Shown here: in pieces, positions 23,121-34,470 of the stretch
Layout of the letters: the number at the start of each line of letters is the position of its first letter
How positions within the stretch are numbered: the stretch's first letter is position 1
DNA from: Membranipora membranacea
Taxonomy: Eukaryota > Bryozoa > Gymnolaemata > Cheilostomatida > Membraniporidae
Direction: 5' to 3'
Assembly: GCA_914767715.1 (NCBI GenBank)
Contig: OU612070.1
Span: 11,053,501-11,117,500 of the forward strand
Length of the DNA: 64,000 nt
Notes under the pieces: generated by a model
Seen by the model: only the letters and a program-made list of their open reading frames with translations
The model's database searches: none
Told to the model about the DNA's origin: nothing
Program-made: the position numbers and the translations under genes

Positions 23121-25358
23121 TAAACGGATAGGGATTTCGCCTGATTTTATTCTACAGTAATACTTTTTAGCTCTTCACCAATAATCCAATTCATTCTAGG
23201 TGCATATATAGATTTAAGTTATCCCGATCCGGGAGCTAGCGTTGCTGCATCATGATTTTGATAGTGACTGATGCAGTCTAGCTGGTGGAATATCAAATAG
23301 ATTCTATCCAAACCCATATATTCATCTATGAAAAGGGGTAACACGTGGTAAAATTAATCACTCTTGAAGTTTGTATACACCTTCAGCCTGTAGCTGGGCA
23401 TCATCAGATCTTTCAGAGACTCACTCATAATGGATATCCATATTGGTGTCTATATATTTAGGTCAAGTTGACATCAAACATTTAGAAAGTTGCCATCAAC
23501 TGTACCAGCTGAAAATCGCGGAAATTAATGTTAACTAGAATGACTTGTCTTGTGAAGACCGTGTGCTATGACTTGCTAAAAATTTCTGACAATGTTGGCC
23601 ACGCAGTCTTTTCAGAGAAGCTGCTGTTCAAAAGAAATATCTTATCTCGATTATTCATATGGCCTCATTGGTTCTGTTACCATTGGCTGCGTGTATTAAA
23701 GTATAAATTTATATCTTATAGTAATAGCAATATATTTGCAACATGAAGCCGTAGCCAAACTCAAATATCTTTAGCTATTCTACCATATCGCCAATTCATC
23801 ATTGACAAGAACTTATAACCTTTTCAACCATGACTGCTGACATACAGTTGAGAGACTGATAGAACTGCACTCCTTTGCAGCCGTCCTGGTATCAAATTGA
23901 TCTACACAGTCAATTACTGAAGTAAAAGTGTCCATGAGGAGGTGCCGTTGGTGAGAACAAAATTAGCACTCACCACATCAAAAGTTTAATTAGCAATTTT
24001 CAAGCATAAGTGTTTGAGTTGTTCTGGTAATTCACAGCTCATGGCACAGGATATTCCTGTAAGCGTGGAGTTTCCAGGTAAAACGGTTCCAATTTAGAAT
24101 CAAATAATTATGTCATTTTGGGTGAAAGTAATTAAGACTATTATTAGCATCAAAAACAAGCGCAAAGAGAAAGTGACGATTATAAACTACGAATTGGCTT
24201 GGCCAGGAAGTTTTGGTGCAATGAGCATGGTATTACCTGGTAAAAACAGAAAATTTTAAATTGAAGATGAAACACCAATTTCTGTCTTTCTGCCAAAGTT
24301 CCTGTTTGAGGTAATGAAATAACAAAAATGTGCAAAACTCGTACTGCATTCTGCTGTATTGGGTGTAGTAAACACAAATCAGCAGCCTACCAATAATTGG
24401 TTGTTTATTATCACTTCATGACAATAAACAACTGCTTACAATATGATCACTTTTTAAAACTAATTTGTATTGGTGATCATGTCTATTAGTTATTTTTCAC
24501 AGTCCACAACCTCCCAAATATTTGTCTTTCAGTCACAGTGACCGCTGAAAGTTATTTTGGGGCAAAAAGGGCCGGTTTTAAATTCGGTGCTCAGTGCCTC
24601 ATTATTGAGCTATTTGATCAGTTTTTTTCTTCACCATATACAGGATGTATGTAACTAACTGGAGAATTGACATTTTTTTGTTAAACTGTATGCTTGAGGC
24701 CTCCTGTCTTAGTGGTTTAAAATTGTGGTTTGCAGTATGCAATAGGACCATTTCTGACCCCTCATGCAATGTGAGCTAAATCATTCAGGAACTAAAAATT
24801 CCAAAGTAATTTTACCATATTAGTCTTGTTCGGTTAATTCCATCAATCATTTTACCAGCTACAGATCCTGGTTGTCACAACTGTAACAACAACTAGTAAT
24901 AATCCAAATCTTCACTAATTTCGGACCACAATTACACTCCGAAATTCAGAAATTAGGCATGCAGTCATTCAAATTTGTTGTCAGCATGTGATGAACAGAA
25001 TGAGATTATTTCGAAGCGATTATTGATTATGGCTTTTTCATAAGGTATTTCACTATTTGTGGCTAAAATAGCTTTTTTTTGGTTCGAATCATACACTGCT
25101 CTCACTCTAAAAAACTGAAAACAGGTTAAACACACCAGCTGCCATAAACCTAGAGTATAGACTGAAGTGAAATAGGGACATATAGGACAAGATGGTACTT
25201 CCTAGTAAAGTTCCACTCAACAGGCTGACACTCAGTGAGTTCAAAGTTTGTAAAAAAAGTAGTTGAAACCTCTCACAGACCATTTTAATGCACCTTACCT
25301 TCACTCTGTTGAATTAAAAACTGTCCAATGAGATTCCTCGAAAATTCTCAATTGAGGG

Positions 25359-25366
25359 TATAAAAG
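25359..25366 (+). promoter_or_regulatory. TATA box of MACPF gene, unit 1
   Basis: TATAAAAG, followed by a probable 5' UTR exon ending at 25495 (CTG|GTAAG) and an intron to the TTGCAG acceptor at 25663, five bases before the ATG. Unit 2 keeps the box at 52565-52572 and the same splice sites. Confidence 0.65.
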
Positions 25367-25667
25367 CTGAGGTCTGAAGCTAATTGAACATTGTCATTCT
25401 CCACAGCAAGGTGAAAGGGTGATACCTCAACTGAGACTTAATTCTGTGACCCATTGACCTATCTTCGGTTGATTAATTGTGAGCAGAACAGCCTGGTAAG
25501 AAGCAACAAGGAACATGTAAACTTTTGTTACCTCTTCGCCAAACTCATTTCCCGGGCTGTGCAATCTATCTGTTGTTGTTATGACTTTGCTCTACCATAT
25601 TTCTTCTGTCATAAGCAATATGATTGTCCTAACTTCTAATTTTACTCACTATTTATTTTGCAGATTA

Positions 25668-27564
25668 ATGATGATAATCAGACGTGAAATACTTGTCTCT
25701 CTCTGCACCCTGGTGTTTATTCACTCGGCTGAGGCAGGTAAATTGTCATACCATCTATCAACTTACATGTATACCATCTGATACCGATAAAAAACTCATT
25801 ACAATATACAGCATCTCAAACCCATTTTCATGATTTGTTGGTTGCTTTGTATTCCATAGATTCCATAGCTCTGTTAATAGTGATATTGAATCTCAACATC
25901 TTTTAATATTTGCAGTATCCAAGAGAAGTGCTGTGAGTTGTAATATAGAACCACAAAAACACATCACAAACATTGGCCTCAGTTTGAATGGATACAATGT
26001 ACTTGAAGGGTATCCACTCGCAATGGAAAGGGATCCTGGATTTAAGAGAAAAATATTTGACAGCGATTATTCTAGAGATATCCACAGTGATGATTGCACG
26101 TATGTATAAGTTAACATTATGCTCTGTTTAAACGAAGTCGGTATTATTATTAATAATCTGACAGAGAACTGCCAATCAACCAATACAAATGAAGTTGTCT
26201 GCCCTAAATCAGAATGAATGTTAACGGTTCCTATATAATACATAGATCTTCCTGATTGAACCAACACTGTTTCCATGTATGATATGACAAGTTCTGAAAT
26301 CGATTTGAGATCGATGATTGTGATTGGGATGTGTCCTTCATCTGACCCGGCAGACATCAAGATCAGTTCAATTCTAAACTCTTGTACTCTTAAACATGCC
26401 AACTGAATCAAAATCCTGTCTTGTCCAGGTCAGCAGATATTGTTGTAAGCCCTTCGCTTCTTGGTTACACAAGAATGAGATCAAATGATTAAAAAACACC
26501 TGATAAGAGCTTAGATTGAGTTGGTCAGCATGATCGTTTTGTAGAATATAATATACAGGTCTTTCCTCTTCAGCAGATTTATATTAGTGCAGTCCATATT
26601 GAGACCTTATGAATATTTTATTTTTGCCAGATATCACCTTCCATATGGAATTGCCGCTTCGATTGATGAATCCTGTCATTTATCCTTCACGTCAACCGTG
26701 CTAGAAGGTTCTGAGGACCTGCGCACCCACCTCAATACGTATGCATCTGTTTCTGGAGGAGGATGGGGTGTTGAGTTCTCTGCGAGTGTAGAATATGATA
26801 AGGAAACTGAAACATTTAGAAATTCCCTCTCTAAAAAAATCGAGTCGACAGCAATATGTCAATATTACACCACACTGATGGGCCTTCATAGCAAACCAAC
26901 TTTCAGTAAAGAATTTAACACATCCCTTGACAAAATGAATGGGGAGATGATAAAAAATTCTGGGAAAATCAGTGAAAATACGATTTTCCAACTGATTGAT
27001 GAGTTTGGCACTCATTATGTAGAAAGCATGGTTTTTGGTGCGAGGTTTACCCATGTGCATACCATGTCTTCAGAATTATATGATAGTATGAAAAGTCAGG
27101 GAATCGATATTGAAGTGACTGCTGAATATTCTGGAATTATCAGTGCAGGTGCTTCCGCAAAGATGAGTGACTCCCAAAGAAAAGCAGTTTCTAAATTTGA
27201 TGAGGAAGTCAAATCCAAAACTTCTACAATGGGTAAACTTCCACCAGCGGATGGCAATGTGAACACATGGGCAAGTGAAACTGCAGAAAGGCCATCGCCA
27301 ATAAAGTATGAATTGAAACCAATCACAGAAGTTTTTGATCCTTCAATTTTTCCCGGAATTAAAAATCATTTAAGTGAAAGCTATGCCGCAGAAATCAGAC
27401 AACAAATTGATAGGAGTAAACATGCATATTGCGTTCGCAAAAAATCACAGAAAAAATTCAAACATCTTTACTGCAGCGAGAGTGAAATACCAGATGAAGT
27501 ACTACCTCCACCAGTTACTTGCAAGAAAGTTTATAGTGGCCTGTGGTGGCCTGGAAAGGCCTAA
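25668..27564 (+). CDS. secreted MACPF/perforin-family protein, unit 1 copy (3 coding exons)
   Basis: Coding exons 25668-25737, 25916-26099 and 26631-27564 join in frame with GT-AG borders to give 395 residues. Residues 1-23 are a signal peptide. The MACPF signature is EFGTHY at 209-214; before it lies a Gly-rich strand (SGGGWGVEFS from about 126), and after it a region ending in the W...P..Y.L.PI pattern near 300-317 that closes MACPF domains. A short basic tail with three to four cysteines follows (about 350-380), too short for an extra lectin or C2 domain. Family members insert into membranes as oligomeric pores, in immunity, venoms or egg defence; some do not form pores. Polyadenylation signal AATAAA at 27793-27798. 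The unit 2 copy differs by one residue (Asn188Lys). It sits about 2 kb before the NHL gene, on the same strand. Confidence 0.92.
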
Positions 27565-27792
27565 GAAGCAGTAAGCCAGATATGCAAACTTATAAAGCCA
27601 GCAAAGTGCTTTTTTACTTTTCTCACTAATGTGTGCATCTTAAGGCTTTGAATTGATCATGATTAGAGTCCCCTACTTGGGTGGTAATGTCATCCAAGTG
27701 TTAGAATTGGTTCAACCTTCTTATGTACTGATTGATTCCTTGTTTTTGTTGCATATATTTTGAGTTCTGCTGTAACCATTTTCTTGCTAACA

Positions 27793-27798
27793 AATAAA
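27793..27798 (+). terminator. polyadenylation signal of MACPF gene, unit 1
   Basis: AATAAA about 230 bases past the stop; kept at 55004-55009 in unit 2. Confidence 0.6.
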
Positions 27799-29563
27799 CT
27801 TGGTTCACACCATATGTCACTTTTCCTAATTATCAAATGAGATCTACTTACTTTTCCAATCCAAATCTCATTTTCACCTCACTACTTGTTGAAAGCAAGG
27901 AGGTTATATCATATCTGAGGCTGAGTATGAGCTCATTGACACCGTAAAAGCTACAAAGAGACTGAGCGACTTGACCCACTGCCAGCTCAGTTGCTTTGCT
28001 GATTAACAGTAGTAATCAAGAGTCTCAAGTTCAAGTCTTATTCTTATCTTTCAGGCCGTGAGCATACAAATAAGTATTTATATTTTCATGGTATTATGGT
28101 TTTAAGTACAAAGTTGGGACAAAATTCAAGCTTGATTTTTTTAAAACATATTTGCATTTTGGGGCCTCGGTAGAGTCGTGGTTAGTTGATGACCAGAATC
28201 TAGTATGACATGGTTTCGGTATATATTACATATATAATATATATAAATATATATAGCATTGGAAAATGAATATATCCTGGGTGCTGGAGTTCGAAGAGAA
28301 TCTGCAAGTGAGATCAGCTCCTCCAATGGCCCTTTGTCTCTAATCTATCAGCCGCTTTTCATAAGTCGGAGTTGTGCTCTCAGAGCTTTAGCAAATGGTA
28401 ATTTATCATTCCCATCACCTACCTTCACACAGCTTTTTATTGACATGCTGATACACAGAATAATTAATCCTGCATGTGGTGGAAGTCAGATAAAAGTATT
28501 AGACTTCGTTTATAAGGTGATCATAAGATAAACTGACATAACAGAGGCTGGGAAACTTCCATCCGTACTTGCTCGCCATATTGGTTTGCTTGAGTCAATG
28601 ATATGAGTTTATGGATTGGTGGTAATATGGCCTAATATGCAATTTGTGATGTAGTTCTATCAGTATTGCACTTGGTGTCAGTAATTCAGCCAAGATAACA
28701 AGTCTGACAGCTTCGAAGTTATGCATGGAATAACATCAGACTGCAGTGTTAGAAGTGAAAAATATGAGGGATGCCAACCAGGGGGGGTCAGGGGACCGCC
28801 TAGGCCCCTGGCCCCGGAGCCCTGTGGTGATTAGAAATGAAAATGCATCATGAATTTTAGCCATATTTTGCCACATTATTGCCATGGTTATGGTTATGAT
28901 ATATAGGGGGGATGCATCCCCCTAGACAAAATAGGAAGTGGGACACCATACCCCCTAAATTCTCACCCTGCGTAACCAAATAACCAAGGAGTAAACACCA
29001 TCAAAAACTGATTATAAGGAATTGTTCAAGTGAACTGAACCTTTGGACCAACCAAATAGAGGATATGCATTTCTATAACCATACATAAATTGCCAAGTTC
29101 TTGTGGAGTGTTAGATTTGCTCCCTTTATCCTGCGGCGTGACCAGTGTAGAGGGGGGACAACTTCGAACGCAGGCAGATGGCTCAAACTTGATCTAATCT
29201 TTATGTTACAGTGGTTAGACCCCACTATATAATAGATAATGTACATTCATTCTGGCTGCATGTTTTATTTCTATATTTAAACATGACAATGACAGACCAG
29301 GATGTTTTTCTCTGCTCATTGCCGTGTGATGCAATAAATGTAACAAAGTCTTGCGTAATAATAATTCACTTCACAATTATTCAAGCACTATAACATTTTA
29401 ATATGTTGTAATCACAATTTTTTCTCACATGATTGAGCTTGGAATGCATGTTATTTCTCAGATAACAAAGCATTATCACGTTGACTTCATAAGGATAACA
29501 TATAAACCTAGCCCTATCATAGTCAAATGGTGATTAAAAAAGTACACACCACCTGCAGCGTGA
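27799..29563. other. spacer between MACPF and NHL genes, unit 1
   Basis: No exon is seen. It holds an AT microsatellite (TATATA/ATATAA words, about 28218-28257) and, at about 28780-28980, a G/C-run patch with GGGGGATGCATCCCCC, probably a fragment of a repeat. Confidence 0.4.
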
Positions 29564-29570
29564 TATAAAA
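29564..29570 (+). promoter_or_regulatory. TATA box of NHL gene, unit 1
   Basis: TATAAAA about 150 bases before the putative start ATG (29720). Kept at 56770-56776 in unit 2. Confidence 0.6.
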
Positions 29571-29809
29571 CAGTTGGAATTATCATTTATCGGACACATA
29601 ACCATTCAGAACATACACAACCAACACAGGATCTAAAGCCACACACACTACATCTATAACATATCAAACATACTGATATATTTTAGTTCATCTAAGGCTT
29701 CAAGAACACACTCGATAAGATGAGCTTCTATATTTCTATTAATTCAATTTTGGTAAGTTAGAAATATTCTGACGCTCTTTGATATATCTTTCATTTATCT
29801 ATTGTCAGC

Positions 29810-30010
29810 CAGGGCCACACTCGAATGAGGGGACGCGGGAGAGTGTGGGCGAAAGCACTTCCTGTCGCTCAACACGCGCTCGTTTCATTTATATATTGTG
29901 AGCCAGTACTTAGTGCCAGCGACAGTATGGCTCTAACGACAGTGCCTCACTCAAGTGAGGGGAAGTGGGGAAGTAACCACAATCTGTCGCTCAATCTCCA
30001 AAGACCTCCC
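29810..30010. repeat. diverged tandem repeat in NHL intron 1, unit 1
   Basis: Two stretches of about 100 bases share CACTC(G/A)A(A/G)TGAGGGGA and CTGTCGCTCAA in the same order (near 29816-29875 and 29945-29995). The unit 2 counterpart at about 57022-57212 has extra bases in the second copy. Confidence 0.45.
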
Positions 30011-31367
30011 GGATTACCTGTCATCCGTATAACTTTGACCTCTACATTCAGACTTGCTTTTTACATTACAGGTTTATTCCTGCGCTGTGTTGATGAGCGC
30101 TTACGGTAACTCCAATGTCAGTGCTGATAGAATTTCCCAAATCATTGTGGAAAATTAAGTGGTTTCAGGATGAGTTGGGAGTATAAGCTGTGTGCTGTCT
30201 TGAACAACAAAGTATACAGTTTCTCTAAACAATCTTTTTACAATGACTATTTTTACCAATTTTTGTTACACCCATATACATAGTAGAGATATTATATTTC
30301 TTGTGGTAACTTGTACATGAGCTAAGTATGGATTTTTTGCAGCATTGAAAAGGCAAATGTGACTTTGAATGCTGATGTTCCAACCTACCCGTCTCATATG
30401 GAGATCGACCAATACATGGTCGGCAACGTCATCTTTGTGAATCAGCATTCACTCTGCACATCAAAAGCAGACAACTTTTCTAACTCACAAATCTTAGCTG
30501 GTGCTTTATATGCAGGTGACACTATTGGACAGAATGCTAGATTTAAATGGCCGAATAGTTTTTTACCAATAACTCGTTCAGATGTGATCATCAGTGACAC
30601 AAATAATCACTGCCTAAAACTACTGAATCGCACAAACGGCATCACTAAAGTTCTAGCTGGGCAATGTTCCTCTAGTGGATATCAAGACGGAACAGAAGCA
30701 AAGTTTAACTCACCATGGGCAATCCTCCCTGACAATCAAAACTACTTCTCTCTGAAAATGACAATTATGCAATAAGAACAGTTGATGTTTGCGATGGCAA
30801 TTGGTCGGTAGGAACGTTTGTCAAATCCAACCTTTTAAGGTTTGTTAGGCAGATGATACAACATCAGCCAATAGTGCTATTTACCGAATAGGCTATGAAG
30901 AGAGGGAGGTCGCAATTTTGACAGGCTCTTCTACAAACGGATATAGAGATATATATGGTTCTTTTAGTGACGCACGTTTAGCATCTCCACACGGCCTACA
31001 GTGGATAGGTTACAATTCATATCGGATAGCGGATATCTACACTAGCTCAATACGCTATGCCGACCTTGAGACCCAAACATTATCGACACTGAATATGTGT
31101 AATAACACTCTGTGTACTACGATATATGACCCGGTGTCCTTTCTGCTCACCAATTCTTCTCTCTACTTTGGAGAATATGGCAAAATACTGCTCTTTGAAT
31201 GTGAGTGTCTTAAAGCAAGCCAAGTACAATTTATAAATTAAAATAGTCAAATTTTGGCATTGGGACTAGGTGTTGTAACGCTTTGATAGAGCAATCACAA
31301 ATAAAGCATAGGACTAGTCATGGTGGAGATCAGAATATCAATCTGAAGTCTAACACAAACACCGCAC

Positions 31368-31641
31368 ATCTTGCAAAAACAGGTATCAAGGCGTGAGCCC
31401 TAATAGCCAACTTTTTCGATATCTCTACCGCTGGCAAAATTAGTTAGTTAGAGTTAGTGGCATTACATTATCAACCACCCAATTTCAATTAGGTGGTTGA
31501 TAATGTAATGCCACTAACTCTCAATGGAGCCGTCTGAGCACTTAGACTAACACCGCCTAGAACAATTAATTTTGCCAGCGGTAGCCATATCGAAAAAGTT
31601 GGCTATGCGGGCTCACGCCTTGATACCTGTTTTTGCAAGAT
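31368..31641. mobile_element. MITE in NHL intron, unit 1
   Basis: 274 bp with inverted ends of about 75 bp (ATCTTGCAAAAACAGGTATC ... and its complement) and a second nested stem in the middle (GTTAGTGGCATTACATTATC paired near 31500-31520). It is non-coding and lies wholly in the last intron. Unit 2 copy: 58598-58871. Confidence 0.75.
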
Positions 31642-32351
31642 CCCCTTGCCACCAGAGGGAAGGGGAGCTGAGTATATGCGCTGCCCATTTTTACTTGAGA
31701 GGTGAAGAGAGTCGTTTAATTTACAACTGCAAAAATCAACATCTCAATTTTCCTTCGCATTTGATAATGTTTACTTTCTGATGCAACGATTTTGGCGTAA
31801 TTCCACATAATTCAAAGTTTCAATCAGTTTGCATTATCAGAAACTCAGAAACAAATGATTTTACTCTAAATATTCCGTTGTTGCTTTTCTATCTCTAGTT
31901 CAAGAAACAGTGCAATACGATTTCCTGCCAACAATTCCCAAGTACAGCTGTGACATTGTGTTTCCAACTACGCCAACAATACCTACTACTTCTACCACAG
32001 CACAACAATCAACTTCCACCATCAGTCATTCTGAAACAGATAGGCCTACCACTACTGCTAAAACCACCAACAAGGCATCGCTGTCAACTGTGACAAGTAC
32101 TACACTTTAGCAGCGATATTCTTTCATCACCATATTATGAGCTAATGGTAAATCTCTCAATGCTGAAATAATGGCCTGTTTTACCATAGCCACACGGACT
32201 CAACAGTAAAGCATATTTTCGATTGGAAGCATTCAGCCACACCAAAAAACTGCTAACCAAAACAAAAGTTACAGTCTGGTGAGCTGATCAACATGATATA
32301 AATCTAGTTTTATGGCCAGGAGGTTTAATAATTTTTAAAAACCTCAATAAA

Positions 32352-33516
32352 GTAAAGAAGAGTTGTAGTGAAGTGGTTGTTGGAGATAATGGTACCAATT
32401 TCCCACAGGTTTGAAGTAGTACAAATTATTGTTACCTTACATTTACTCAGCGTCATAACCCTGTATAAACCTCCACCCTCAAAGCTAAATATGACGCAAG
32501 CTATAGAACAGAGCTGCGTTGCGGCTCAATGTTACAAAGTTGTTGCAAGCGGGGAGGCGTATCATTTAAGGAAAAGACCCCATTTTCTTTTTAACTCATG
32601 TTTTTTAAATCTGTAGATGAATTTTTTACATATTCATTTTTATTTTCATTTTGTACAAGTACATTACAATGTGCAAATCAGTAGTTCAAAATAGAGACAA
32701 ATGATGAATACTGCTCTTTTCATGGCAGGAACAAACAGCTCAATAGAGGTGAACTTTCTCTTTATTTAATTTTAAAGGAGTTGTCCCCTTCACTCGCATG
32801 GGTACACGACTTTGATTCTGTTTAATATTTTGTTGAAAGAATTTTATATAAAGTTAAGTGAACAAGACAGCCACTAATAATTTCACACACAACATCAAAA
32901 GGAAATAAATATTCCGCATGAAATATCGAAATCAAGACTAATAAGATGGTGTCGGCTAGCTTAAACTAACTCCGAGACTCCGGGTATGCGGATAATAAAC
33001 CCACAAAGTTCTCAAGGACACAGTTTGCACATCTCCGTACACTCATTGCGTCACTGAAAATAAAGACTTCATAATTCTATGACTAAAATATTACCAAGCG
33101 AGAACTCTCAAGAATGGTGATTACTTATTCCCTCAGAAATCTTAACCTTTGGAGGTCGTTTCAACGAGAGAGTCCTGGCAGGGCTTGATTTTATGAAACA
33201 TATTTGGCTAGTTTGGTTGATACCAAGCTAAAGGTTGGGTTAGAAGGATAGAAAAAACTCCTATCTGATACAGAGATCAATTTAGATACATCGTAGTCAG
33301 GCTGTGGCTGTGACAAATCAGAAATAAGCTTTAAAAAAGTGAGAGGTATAGGTCTCTACTCTTGGCTGTTGTTATCAATATCCTCTTCAATCACACAATC
33401 TACTAGAGACCATTTATCAAAGTGTTCAATCAGGACAACACAGCAAATGTAGGCATTGTGCAAATGCAATGCAAATGCCTCCCTGTTCAAACTGAGCTTG
33501 AAGATTCAGCTTGCGC
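32352..33516. other. downstream of NHL gene, no gene seen
   Basis: AT-rich, no exon. Bases about 32852-33012 are absent from unit 2 (which runs straight on at about 60055-60062), so this is either an insertion in unit 1 or a loss in unit 2. Confidence 0.4.
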
Positions 33517-33582
33517 TGAGTAGTGGCCGAGAGATTAGGATCAAAGACTTCAGTTGTTTTTGAATTTCGATACCCATGAAAA
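33517..33582 (+). repeat. tRNA-like SINE head, unit 1
   Basis: TGGCCGAGAGATTAGGA (33524-33540) matches the A box of Ser/Leu-type tRNAs and ATTTCGATACCC (33564-33575) resembles a B box. The unit 2 copy at about 60588-60655 has a better A box (TGGCTGAGCGGTTAG) but a worse B box. It is probably a degenerate tRNA-derived SINE. Confidence 0.45.
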
Positions 33583-34470
33583 TGGATACATATTTCGCGG
33601 CCAGGAGGTGACAACTCAGCCCGATCTAGTCCGATCTCTAATCCACATGGTGAATGTGTGCGCATGTCTCCAAATACGAAGGTTAGCAGGAAAGTAAACA
33701 AATTTCCGAGGAACAGGATTTTCCTTATTTTGCAATTATTTCTTATTTCATATGGTATGAATCGGTTTGAGCGGCCTGCCTTGACAAGCTTTGTTGGGAG
33801 GGGGAGGGGGAGCCCACCCATCGGAAAAAGATGGTAAAGACAGGCTAGGTTATAACCATAAACCCTAAACTTATCTAAACATTTATGACCTATGTTATAC
33901 CGAGACAGAGTCATATTACCAATCATTGAGTGTGGGAAATGGACCTTATCCGTGATTTTGCACATTCCAATCCATCATATGCCCAATTGAATAACAGCGA
34001 TAACAATACATGATCATAGATAGTACTTTATAAATAGGATATTTATTATATAGACATTAGTAACTTCCTTCTATTTAAGCTAAGGCAGTTTTGTAGTATC
34101 TTTGTATCTTTGTAGCATGCACATATTTCTGTTGGCACTTGATAAACAAGGCTTTGTGTTTCCATGCCTTATTTTTCACCCTATGTGAGAAAAAAACATC
34201 TTTTGCGACACGCCTCTACACGACATTCAGTAAGAAAAGTGCCTTCACTTGAGCCATGGTTGGTCAGGATTACCATATTCAACTTCTTGTGAGTGTACAT
34301 TATAATGAGAGAGGGGGGGGGGGGCACACGTAGCGTACCTTCAATGATAAAACTTTCGTTAGAACAGCTCTCCTTGACAAAGAGGTTATTACAAATTCAC
34401 CTGGTTAGTTTCACCCATAGGACTGCCGCAGTTCCTGATTTTGGACTTGGGGTGGGTGGTGGGTTGGGGG
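33583..34470. other. intergenic, G-run
   Basis: No gene seen. A run of 12 G at 34313-34324 (11 at 61423-61433 in unit 2) may be poorly resolved by sequencing. Confidence 0.4.

Larger units (their letters stand above)
12476..25159. repeat. giant inverted repeat, unit 1 (about 12.7 kb end to end)
   Basis: Five colinear stretches on the left recur reverse-complemented, in mirror order, on the right: 12476-12560 with 25159-25080; 12780-12970 with 24370-24010; 13030-13170 with 23950-23800; 16000-16260 with 23310-23125; and 16262-17213 with 18424-17650. The arms are diverged by many small changes. The right arm is split by the gypsy element (18459-23120). The left arm carries extra direct copies of the inner part and, in unit 1, a replaced segment (13.48-14.4 kb). 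The outer ends read TATACTCTAG. No transposase, polymerase or integrase other than the nested gypsy is visible. It could be a very large foldback transposon or an ancient inverted duplication. Confidence 0.8.
29720..32110 (+). pseudogene. secreted NHL-repeat protein with Thr-rich tail, unit 1 copy, frameshifted
   Basis: Exon 1 (29720-29752) encodes the start of a signal peptide and ends at GTAAGT. Exon 2 starts at 30072, but no donor joins it in frame to exon 3: the site homologous to the right-edge gene is lost near 30155, and the CG|GT at 30105 gives the wrong phase. Exon 3 (30343-31200) carries NHL beta-propeller blades (VIISDTNNHCLKLL, VLAGQCSSSGY) but is frameshifted at about 30742 by a 10-base loss between AACT repeats, and again near 30848 by a change shared with unit 2. 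Exon 4 (31899-32110) encodes a Thr/Ser-rich stretch like a mucin stalk and stops at TAG 32108 because one T is missing. NHL propellers usually bind proteins or RNA; here the signal peptide points to secretion. Possible AATAAA at 32346-32351. A working form with unusual splicing is not excluded. Confidence 0.7.

Noticed and set aside
12476-25159. Polinton/Maverick element
   Set aside because: Long inverted ends fit, but there is no DNA polymerase B, adenain-like protease, ATPase or capsid gene; the only integrase belongs to the nested gypsy.
26701-27060. Antisense frame of 119 codons opposite MACPF
   Set aside because: Shadow of the coding strand.
33426-33965. Minus-strand frame of 179 codons
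   Set aside because: It overlaps the SINE-like sequence on the other strand, and the unit 2 counterpart is broken by many changes, so it is not under coding constraint.
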